A DNA stretch of 64,000 nucleotides from assembly GCF_002234405.1 (NCBI RefSeq), contig NZ_NMQT01000117.1, forward strand, positions 34,769 through 98,768. Direction: 5' to 3'. The DNA comes from Amycolatopsis thailandensis. Its GTDB lineage: Bacteria > Actinomycetota > Actinomycetes > Mycobacteriales > Pseudonocardiaceae. This document shows, piece after piece, positions 58,573-64,000 of this stretch (positions within the stretch are counted from its first letter, which is position 1; every line of letters begins with the position of its first letter). The translations under genes were made by a program, and so were the position numbers. A model generated the notes under the pieces. It did no database searches. It worked only from the letters and a program-made list of their open reading frames with translations, and was not told the DNA's origin.

Positions 58573-59616
58573 CTATCCGGCGACGGTGTCCTCGCTCACT
58601 TCGGCGGCCACGCGAGCGGCGATCTTCGCCGGCCTGGACGCGCCGGCGGAGAAGTAGGTCAGCAGTTCCGAGATCTCGACGGGGTCGTCCAGCTGCGGGC
58701 AGTGACCCCAGTCTTCGCGCACCATCAGCCTGCTGTGCGGGACCAGCGCGTGCAGCTGCCGTCCGGAGGCGGCGCTGACCAGCTTGTCCTTGCCGCAGAC
58801 GACCACCAGAAGCGGGATGCGGACCTCTTCGAGCCGGTACGCGTTCGCCAGCTCCTCGACGAGCAGCCTCGCCTGTTCGAGCCGGGTGGTGGTGGAGCGG
58901 TAGTCCGGGAACAGTGCCGTGAACCGGCGCACCTGTTCGGCGTCCGCGGCGGTGGCGTCGGCGTAGAGCAGCCGGGGGACGACCTGCTCGGCGACGGCGC
59001 GCACGAGGAAGCCGGGGATCGGCAGCGGCAGGGCGGAGTACATCCGCAGCGGCAGCGGATAGCGGGCCACGGTGCGGATGAGCCAGCTGTCCACGAAACC
59101 GGGTGCGGCGATCGACACCACGCCCGAGACCGGCAGCCGGTGATTCTCGGCGGCACGCAGGCTCATCGTGCCGCCGAGCGAGTTACCGGCGAGCACCACC
59201 GTGCCGAGTACGGCCTGCTCCTTGATCACCGCCGCGGTGAAGGCGTCCAGTTGAGGGAGCAGCGGGCCCTGCCGGAGTGGCTGAGCGTCACCGAAACCAG
59301 GCAGATCGACCGCGACCGCCGGGACACCGGCGGCCGCGAGCAGCTCCAGAACCGGGCGCCAGGTGTCCGCGCTGTCGCAGTAGCCGTGCAGCAGCACCAG
59401 CCTCGGCGCCGTCGGCTTGGCCTGCCCGCGGGTGGCGGCCCGCTTGCCGAGCACCCGCCGAGGCGTGCGGTCCACGGGAGCGGGTGGCTGCGGCCCGACC
59501 TCGAGCACTCTGGTGCGCACTCCGGCATAGCGCCGGAAAGAGACGCGGATCGGGTCGGCGTCGGTGGTGGTCCGGCCCCCCGGGTCCGCCGGTTCGGGCC
59601 GCTGCGATGCGGTCAT
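58573..59616 (-). CDS. Alpha/beta-fold hydrolase
   Basis: 347 residues. An N-terminal Pro/Arg-rich tail of about 70 residues, then the hydrolase fold: LVLLHGYCDSADTWRPVLELL (oxyanion HG), AVDLPGFGDAQPL, nucleophile elbow VLAGNSLGGTMSL, acid region VVVCGKDKLVS, and His in REDWGHCPQLDDP. A cap domain is inserted between strands 6 and 7. Substrate unknown (esterase, epoxide hydrolase or dehalogenase-like). The basic leader may stay unstructured. Confidence 0.9.
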   Translation of the reverse strand: MTASQRPEPADPGGRTTTDADPIRVSFRRYAGVRTRVLEVGPQPPAPVDRTPRRVLGKRAATRGQAKPTAPRLVLLHGYCDSADTWRPVLELLAAAGVPAVAVDLPGFGDAQPLRQGPLLPQLDAFTAAVIKEQAVLGTVVLAGNSLGGTMSLRAAENHRLPVSGVVSIAAPGFVDSWLIRTVARYPLPLRMYSALPLPIPGFLVRAVAEQVVPRLLYADATAADAEQVRRFTALFPDYRSTTTRLEQARLLVEELANAYRLEEVRIPLLVVVCGKDKLVSAASGRQLHALVPHSRLMVREDWGHCPQLDDPVEISELLTYFSAGASRPAKIAARVAAEVSEDTVAG

Positions 59617-59800
59617 GGTTTCAGGTTAACCGCGAGAGGTCGGATTTTGGTCGAACTTTGGTCGTGAGAATCTTGCTGAGTCATAACGTTCTTGACACTT
59701 GACAAGACTGCGAAATGACTGCTTGACCTGCGTGGAACGCGCGGACGTGCGCAAGTGTGCGCGATCGATCGCGGCGGCGGCAAGATCCGCACCCATCCGA
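59617..59800. other. AT-richer divergent-type gap with repeated promoter-like words
   Basis: No gene. TTTGGTCG is repeated at 59646-59653 and 59657-59664 (11-base spacing). Two TTGACA (59692-59697, 59699-59704) and a third TTGAC (about 59722) stand on the + strand, although both flanking genes are on the - strand. It must carry the hydrolase promoter; the + strand words have no gene to serve until 60828. Confidence 0.45.
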
Positions 59801-60766
59801 TCAATGCGCGAAGACGACCTTTCCTGAAGTTTCCCCGTCCAGCATGTTCTTAAACCCGGTTTCGGCTTCCGAGAACGGCAATTCGGCGCCGATCTGCGGA
59901 CGGACCCCGGTGAGCTCCAGGTAGGCGAGGAGATCGGTCAGCTCGTCCCTGGTCCCCATCGTCGAACCCGCGATACGCAGTTGCAGAAAGAACACGCGCT
60001 GCAACTCCGCGTGAGCGTCCGGGCCGCTGGTCGAGCCCGAGACCACGATGATCCCGCCCGGTTTGAGCGACTTCACCGAGTGGGACCAGGTCGCCTTCCC
60101 GACGGTTTCGAAGACCGCGTCGACCCGCTCCGGCAGTCGCGCGCCGGACTCAAAGGTCTGATGTGCGCCCAGATTCTCTGCCAGCGCACGCTTTTCTTCG
60201 CTACGCCCAGTCACCCAAACCCGGAATCCGGCCGCACGCCCGAGCTGCACGAGGGCGGTCGAGACGCCGCCGGAGGCACCTTGGACGAGCATCGTCTGTC
60301 CCGGCCGCAGTCCGGACTTCACGAACAGCATCCGGTACGCGGTCAGCCAGGCCGTGCCCATGGTCGCGGCTTCGGCGAAGCTCAGGCTCGCGGGCTTCGG
60401 CACGACATTGCGCGCCGGGACCACGACCTGCTCGGCGAAGGTGCCCTGGTGCTTCTCGGTGAGGAGAGTGCGTTTCGGGTCGAGCGTGTCGTCGCCCTGC
60501 CAGCCCGGGGCGTTGATCACCGAGTGGACGACGACCTCGGTGCCGTCGTCGAGGGTGCCCGCGCCGTCACAGCCCAGGATCATCGGGAACTGCTCGGGTT
60601 TGATCCCGACACCGCGCAGCGTCCACAGGTCGTGCATGTTGAGGCTGGCGGCCTTGACGTTGACCCGCACCCAGCCTTCGGGCACCTCGGGCTCGGGTCG
60701 CTCGCCGATCACGAGCGAGTCCAGCGGCTTTTCGGCGTTGGGTTCGGAAGCGTAAACGGCGAACAT
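59801..60766 (-). CDS. Zinc-binding-dehydrogenase-type (MDR) quinone oxidoreductase-like protein
   Basis: 321 residues of the medium-chain dehydrogenase/reductase family. N-terminal GroES-like part (VNVKAASLNMHDLWTLRGVG, ILGCDGAGTLDDGTEVVV), then the NADPH domain with MLVQGASGGVSTALVQLGRAAGFRVWVTGRSEEKR. The structural-zinc Cys cluster is absent, as in quinone oxidoreductase subtypes. TAGGTT stands 6 bases before the ATG, a leaderless-type promoter. Substrate unknown. Confidence 0.9.
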   Translation of the reverse strand: MFAVYASEPNAEKPLDSLVIGERPEPEVPEGWVRVNVKAASLNMHDLWTLRGVGIKPEQFPMILGCDGAGTLDDGTEVVVHSVINAPGWQGDDTLDPKRTLLTEKHQGTFAEQVVVPARNVVPKPASLSFAEAATMGTAWLTAYRMLFVKSGLRPGQTMLVQGASGGVSTALVQLGRAAGFRVWVTGRSEEKRALAENLGAHQTFESGARLPERVDAVFETVGKATWSHSVKSLKPGGIIVVSGSTSGPDAHAELQRVFFLQLRIAGSTMGTRDELTDLLAYLELTGVRPQIGAELPFSEAETGFKNMLDGETSGKVVFAH

Positions 60767-60772
60767 GTCAGC

Positions 60773-60778
60773 AACCTA
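60773..60778 (-). promoter_or_regulatory. -10 element for the MDR oxidoreductase gene
   Basis: TAGGTT on the reverse strand, 6 bases before the ATG at 60766. The gene's divergent neighbour has a matching TAGGCT 6 bases before its own start (60816-60821). Confidence 0.45.
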
Positions 60779-60815
60779 CCCCGGCCCTTCCAGCGGGACC
60801 ACTGGCCCACGAGCG

Positions 60816-60821
60816 TAGGCT
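60816..60821 (+). promoter_or_regulatory. -10 element for the 67-residue membrane protein
   Basis: TAGGCT ends 6 bases before GTG 60828, giving a leaderless mRNA. Confidence 0.45.
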
Positions 60822-60827
60822 TACAGG

Positions 60828-61031
60828 GTGTTCAACGGGCTCGCAGACTGGTGGGACGGCGTCGAGCTGTGGCTCGCGCAGGCCCCGTTTCCCGTGCAGT
60901 TCGTGCTGGTCATGGTGGTCGTGGTGCCGCTGTGCCTGGTCGCGGCCTGGCTGCTCGACACGCTCTTCGGGAAGGTCGCCCGGGCCTTCGGCTCGGCCCG
61001 CGATGCGAACGACCCCGACCGGTCCTCCTAA
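60828..61031 (+). CDS. Small single-pass membrane protein
   Basis: 67 residues: an amphipathic N-terminus (MFNGLADWWDGVELWLAQAP), one hydrophobic helix at about 24-46 and a charged tail with KVARAFGSARDANDPD. I recall similar short proteins in Actinobacteria, but no function. The TAAGCT -10 of the next gene overlaps its stop codon, and only 11 bp separate the genes, so it may be part of the RNase/inhibitor locus. Confidence 0.7.
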   Translation: MFNGLADWWDGVELWLAQAPFPVQFVLVMVVVVPLCLVAAWLLDTLFGKVARAFGSARDANDPDRSS

Positions 61032-61034
61032 GCT
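61029..61034 (+). promoter_or_regulatory. -10 element for the RNase gene
   Basis: TAAGCT overlaps the preceding stop codon and ends 8 bases before ATG 61043; no ribosome site follows it. Confidence 0.4.
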
Positions 61035-61042
61035 GGCGAACC

Positions 61043-61513
61043 ATGTTCAACCGTAGGCGGATCACCGCCGCCCTGATCGGCCTGATCGTGCTGGTGCTCG
61101 CAGGCTGGTTCGTCAAGGACGGCATCAGCGGCGACGACACGAAGAGCTCTTCGACTCCGGCGAGTTCGTCGGCTCAGGCCAAACCGTCGGGTGCGGCCAA
61201 GGGCAAGGTCGCGGGCGAGGATTCCGGTCTCCCGGTCAAGCCGCTCACGGGATTGCCGTCGCAGGCGTCCGACACCTGGAAACTCATCGAAGCGGGCGGG
61301 CCGTACCCGTATCCGCGCAATGACGACGTCACCTTCCAGAACCGGGAGAAGGTCCTGCCCGCCAAGAATTCCGGCTACTACCGGGAGTACACGGTCAAGA
61401 CGCCGGGCAGCCCCGATCGCGGGGCCAGGCGGCTGGTGACCGGCACCGGCAAGGAGCTGTACTACACCGAGGACCACTACAAGTCCTTCGTCGTAGTGGA
61501 CCCCAGCCGATGA
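61043..61513 (+). CDS. Membrane-anchored or secreted guanyl-specific ribonuclease (RNase Sa/N1 family)
   Basis: 156 residues. N-terminal helix at about 8-25 (TAALIGLIVLVLAGWF) acts as signal or anchor; a Ser/Ala/Lys linker follows. The catalytic domain (about 62-156) aligns closely with Streptomyces RNase Sa: GLPSQASDTWKLI, DDVTFQNREKVLP, then Glu in YYREYTV, Arg in GARRLVTG, and His in TEDHYKSF, the RNase Sa catalytic trio (E54, R69, H85). All key residues are present, so it should cut RNA after G. No lipobox is seen. The stop overlaps the start of the barstar-like gene (ATGA). Confidence 0.92.
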   Translation: MFNRRRITAALIGLIVLVLAGWFVKDGISGDDTKSSSTPASSSAQAKPSGAAKGKVAGEDSGLPVKPLTGLPSQASDTWKLIEAGGPYPYPRNDDVTFQNREKVLPAKNSGYYREYTVKTPGSPDRGARRLVTGTGKELYYTEDHYKSFVVVDPSR

Positions 61514-61866
61514 GCGCGGGCAAGGACGCGGCGGACAAGGCGTTCGCCCGCGGCGCGTATCCACACCTGATCGACGGCGCGCGGACGGTCGACAAGGCCT
61601 CGGCGCTCGACGCGATCGCGGAGGCGCTGTCCTTCCCCGACTACTTCGGGAAGAACCTCGACGCGCTCTACGACTGCCTCACCGACCTGTCCTGGCTCCC
61701 GCCGGGGGAGCACGTGCTGATCTGGGCCGGTTCCTCGGCGCTCAAGGAGCACGACCCGAAGGCGTACCTGGCTGTCCGAAGCGTGCTTTCGGACGCGCAG
61801 CGGGCGCTGGGTCCGTCCGGGGACCGGACGGACTCCCGGCGCCTCACCGTCGTCCTGCCTGACTAG
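61510..61866 (+). CDS. Barstar-like ribonuclease inhibitor
   Basis: 118 residues. The barstar core is clear: ASALDAIAEALSFPDYFGKNLDALYDCLTDLSWLP (FPxYFGxNxDAL, with the acidic Asp/Glu surface that plugs the RNase active site), followed by the strand-helix-strand end VLIWAGSS ... RLTVVLPD. No signal peptide, so it works in the cytoplasm. Translational coupling to the RNase gene points to an immunity role. Its stop overlaps the converging enoyl-CoA hydratase stop through a CTAG. Confidence 0.9.
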   Translation: MSAGKDAADKAFARGAYPHLIDGARTVDKASALDAIAEALSFPDYFGKNLDALYDCLTDLSWLPPGEHVLIWAGSSALKEHDPKAYLAVRSVLSDAQRALGPSGDRTDSRRLTVVLPD

Positions 61867-62636
61867 CTTTCGGGAACCCAGTTCGGCTTGCGCTTCTGCG
61901 CGAAAGCCGTGATGCCCTCCTGGCCCTCTTCGCTCGCGAAGAACCCGGCGGACAGCTTGTTCATGGCCTCGAAGCCTTCGCCGGGTGTCGCCGGGCGGGG
62001 CTTGCTGAGCAGGTCCTTCGTCGCCGCGAGCGCTTTCGGTCCGCCGAGGGCGAGCGCCTTCACATAGCGGGCGACTTCGCTGTCGAGCTCATCCGCGGGG
62101 ACGGACGAGTTCAGCAGGCCGATCTCGACCGCGCGCTTCGCGTCGAAGGTGTCGCCGGTCAGGAACAGTTCGTGCGCGGCGCGGGCGTTGAGCCGCGGCA
62201 GCACGGTGAGCGAGATGACGGCGGGCACGACGCCGATCCGCACCTCGGAGAAGGCGAAGGTCGCTTCGTGCACGGCGACGGCGATGTCGGTCGCGGCCAC
62301 CATGCCGATGCCGCCCGCCCGCGCGGGTCCAGCCAGCTTCGCCACAACAGGCTTGGGGCTGGTCCACAGCTGTTCGAGGATCTTCGGGAACTCGTTGACG
62401 CCCTGGTCGCCCGCCCCGGCGCCCCGGGCTTCCTTGAGGTCCATGCCCGCGCAGAACACCGGCCCGGTGTGGGTGAGCACGATGACCCGGACCGCGTCGT
62501 CGGCCTGCGCCTTGTCCAGCGACTCGCTCAGCTCACGCCGCAGCTGGGCGGAGAGCGCGTTGCGGTTGTGCGGGGAGTCCAAGGTGATCGTGGCGGTGCC
62601 GCCCACCACGTCGTAGTGCACCAGTTCGTCAGCCAT
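61863..62636 (-). CDS. Enoyl-CoA hydratase/isomerase (crotonase) family protein
   Basis: 257 residues. Oxyanion-hole segments CAGMDLKEARG and PARAGGIGMVAATDIAVA, then FAFSEVRIGVVPAVISLTVL where a catalytic Glu is expected in hydratases. SEVRIGVVPA carries a Glu early in the motif, but a second Glu is not obvious, so hydratase versus another crotonase reaction is undecided. ATG 62636 rather than an upstream in-frame codon, from family length. Acts in fatty acid or branched-chain acyl-CoA breakdown. Confidence 0.88.
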   Translation of the reverse strand: MADELVHYDVVGGTATITLDSPHNRNALSAQLRRELSESLDKAQADDAVRVIVLTHTGPVFCAGMDLKEARGAGAGDQGVNEFPKILEQLWTSPKPVVAKLAGPARAGGIGMVAATDIAVAVHEATFAFSEVRIGVVPAVISLTVLPRLNARAAHELFLTGDTFDAKRAVEIGLLNSSVPADELDSEVARYVKALALGGPKALAATKDLLSKPRPATPGEGFEAMNKLSAGFFASEEGQEGITAFAQKRKPNWVPES

Positions 62637-62711
62637 GCCCCACCTTCGCACGGGCGAAGTCGGGCCGGGCAGTGGCCTGCGCCACCATGGCGGTGGTGGC
62701 GCAGGCGCCGC

Positions 62712-63335
62712 TCAGCCGATGGTCGTCGTGGTGAAGGTCGGGCTCGGGTTGGGGAAACAGGCCGTCGGCGCCGAGACGTCGAAGCCCGCGCTGACCACGG
62801 CGGTGAACGTCAGGCCCGGGTCGGCGTAGCTGGAGCCGCCCAGTTTCGTCTCGATGGTGCCGGACGCGCCCGCGGTGAGATGCGCGGTCACGGTCGGCAG
62901 TTCGAACGTCGAGCCGCCCGCGATCGGGCCGGGGAAGCTCAGCGTCGCGACGTTGCCGGAGACGGTGATCTTCGGCGGGGTCGAGCCGATGCCCGAGCCG
63001 CCCGCGAGGTCGGCGCCGACCCAGGTCGAGTTGGCCGGGATCGGGATCTTCAGGGCGAAGTCCTTGATGTTCTTGACCTTGTAGCCGCTGACTTCGGCCG
63101 GGACGGTGTTGGCCGCCGGGTCGATGACGACGTCGAGCGCGGCGCCGGGCGCGACCGTGGCCGGCGCGGTGACGTCGGCGTCCTGGTTCAGCTTGAGGTA
63201 CTTGTTGCCGACGAGCGGCGGCTTCGCCTCGCAGTCGAAGACGACGGTCGTCGCCGCCGAAGCCGGGACAGCTGTACCGACCAGCGGGACGAGTACGGCC
63301 GAGGCGCAGACGAGGGCACGGATGGCAGCCTTCAT
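62712..63335 (-). CDS. Secreted protein of unknown function (DUF6801-like)
   Basis: 207 residues with a Sec signal (MKAAIRALVCASAVLVPLVGTAVPASA) and a beta-rich mature part: VVFDCEAKPPLVGNKYLKL, VPAEVSGYKVKNIKDFALKIPIPANSTW, LSFPGPIAGGSTFELPTV. Two Cys (in FDCEA and TACFPN) could form a disulfide. Similar proteins, sometimes labelled DUF6801 or cyclase/dehydratase-like, are common outside actinomycete cells; the function is unknown. An inverted repeat 55-80 bp upstream may regulate it. Confidence 0.75.
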   Translation of the reverse strand: MKAAIRALVCASAVLVPLVGTAVPASAATTVVFDCEAKPPLVGNKYLKLNQDADVTAPATVAPGAALDVVIDPAANTVPAEVSGYKVKNIKDFALKIPIPANSTWVGADLAGGSGIGSTPPKITVSGNVATLSFPGPIAGGSTFELPTVTAHLTAGASGTIETKLGGSSYADPGLTFTAVVSAGFDVSAPTACFPNPSPTFTTTTIG

Positions 63336-63389
63336 GTTCCACCTACCAGGGGGTTCGATGGGGAGAAAGGATGCTGCGCAGCGTTTAGA

Positions 63390-63414
63390 GAGTTACCGGC
63401 AAGTTAAGTAACTC
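63390..63414. promoter_or_regulatory. Inverted repeat upstream of the secreted-protein gene
   Basis: GAGTTAC (63390-63396) and GTAACTC (63408-63414) are exact complements 11 bases apart in an AT-richer stretch 55 bp before the start codon. The size fits a dimeric regulator's operator. No candidate regulator adjoins. Confidence 0.4.
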
Positions 63415-63529
63415 GTCAAGAAATCTCCGTTCCCATACGCGGGGCGTCACGGAACTGGGAACGAGACCCTCCGAAGATCGGCATCAAGTGTCCGAACGGG
63501 ACGGGTCATGCTACTGAGCCGATGAATGA

Positions 63530-64000
63530 TCAGGCGGCGAGCCGGGCGGCGGCGACGTCGTAGCGTTCCAGGACGAGCCCGGCGATCCGCGGATCCGGTC
63601 CCAGCGGTCCGGCGACGATCACCGACGGGTCGGCTTCGCGGGCCAGGCGCGCGATCCGGTCCGGCAGCAGCCCCGGCGCGAGGAACCATCCCGCGACCGC
63701 GAGCCGTTGGGCGCCGTTGAGCCGCAGCCGCGCGATGGCGGCGGGCAAGTCCGGCCGCGCGGCGCCGGCGAACGCCGGTGTCGCGCGCAGCCAGCGACGC
63801 AGGTGCCAGCGGGTGGTGCTCCCGGCGACGGCGTCGTTCGCCGCGACGTTCGACGAGCCGACGCCCGCCAGCCGGACACCCACGCCGGGATCGTTCAGGT
63901 CCGCGCCCGCTTCGGTGACCCGGTCCAAGGCGCCCGTCCCCACGAACGGGTCGATCCCCAGCACCGCGGACACCCGCCCGTCTAGGCGCGGGCCTGCCGC
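63530..64000 (-). CDS. Sirohydrochlorin chelatase (CbiX/SirB-like), 5' end cut by window edge
   Basis: The last 156 codons are present and the frame stays open to the right edge (…RLDGRVSAVLGIDP). RLAVAGWFLAPGLLPDRIARLAREAD is the characteristic CbiX segment, and the alternation of VAGPLGPDPRIAGLVLERY fits the C-terminal end. The enzyme inserts Fe or Co into sirohydrochlorin for siroheme or B12. In mycobacteria a similar gene (Rv2393) stands beside cysH/nirA near lepA, so sulfite-reduction genes may lie just beyond the window. The N-terminal catalytic His region is outside. Confidence 0.8.
   Translation of the reverse strand, partial: AAGPRLDGRVSAVLGIDPFVGTGALDRVTEAGADLNDPGVGVRLAGVGSSNVAANDAVAGSTTRWHLRRWLRATPAFAGAARPDLPAAIARLRLNGAQRLAVAGWFLAPGLLPDRIARLAREADPSVIVAGPLGPDPRIAGLVLERYDVAAARLAA

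Noticed and set aside
59640..59670. LexA/SOS box in TCGAACTTTGGTCG
   Set aside because: The actinobacterial SOS box needs GAAC-N4-GTTC-type symmetry; only one half is present.
1..64000. Prophage, integrative element or tRNA-linked island
   Set aside because: No integrase, tRNA, att repeats or phage genes are seen, and the housekeeping gene order is kept from end to end.

Overview
The window is high-GC actinobacterial chromosome. It most likely comes from a Pseudonocardiales member close to Amycolatopsis. The evidence is inferential: frequent GTG starts, many promoters with no leader, a mycothiol-dependent enzyme family, a PPOX/F420-type oxidoreductase, a DasR-type operator, and a housekeeping gene order that I recall as matching the Mycobacterium tuberculosis valS-to-lepA region (folC, DUF4233, ndk, rne, rplU, rpmA, obg, proB, nadD, rsfS, gpgP, octT, degV, comEA, comEC, holA, rpsT, lepA). 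There are no rRNA or tRNA genes, CRISPR arrays, insertion sequences or prophage genes that I can see. Both edges cut genes: a molybdopterin oxidoreductase on the left and a sirohydrochlorin chelatase on the right.

Layout. 1-3.8 kb: YdeP-type molybdoenzyme, a 640-bp repeat-rich gap, and two paralogous membrane proteins. 3.9-14.1 kb: valS, then a GDSL hydrolase and methyltransferase, folC-DUF4233, a Tat-exported PhoD phosphatase behind a probable PHO box, an imine-reductase-like enzyme with a divergent HxlR regulator, and ndk. 14.2-23.9 kb: a mostly secreted/export block with a mycothiol enzyme, a 1120-residue phosphodiester glycosidase/metallophosphoesterase fusion (also behind a probable PHO box), an M14 carboxypeptidase, a three-gene ABC-2 exporter and an S8 protease. 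24-31 kb: rne, rplU-rpmA, obg-proB. 31-39.6 kb: ECF sigma factor with a membrane partner, TetR with a divergent flavin monooxygenase, argS, an MFS carrier, and a RecQ helicase fused to a phosphoribosyltransferase. 39.8-53.5 kb: nadD-rsfS-gpgP-octT-degV, comEA-comEC, thrC behind a SAM-I riboswitch, holA, rpsT, an EamA transporter behind a ykkC-family riboswitch, a VOC protein, a methyltransferase, and lepA. 53.5-64 kb: PPOX enzyme, secreted GH20 hexosaminidase with a DasR operator, nitronate monooxygenase, amino-acid permease, alpha/beta hydrolase, MDR oxidoreductase, a secreted RNase Sa-like enzyme with a barstar-like inhibitor, enoyl-CoA hydratase, a secreted protein of unknown function, and the chelatase.

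Themes. Several genes look tied to nutrient sensing: two phosphatase genes with PHO-box-like repeats, a chitin/GlcNAc-responsive hexosaminidase, and two riboswitches. Noncoding gaps carry a family of long, nearly perfect palindromes built from a few shared motifs (for example GTGAAGGCCTCCTTCC and GAAAGCCACTTTCGCAAC). Convergent gene pairs mostly either overlap at their 3' ends or are separated by such a palindrome or a classical hairpin. The observations I would check first are the variant ykkC-class riboswitch before the EamA gene, the SAM-I riboswitch on thrC, the RecQ-phosphoribosyltransferase fusion, the RNase/barstar pair and the palindrome family.
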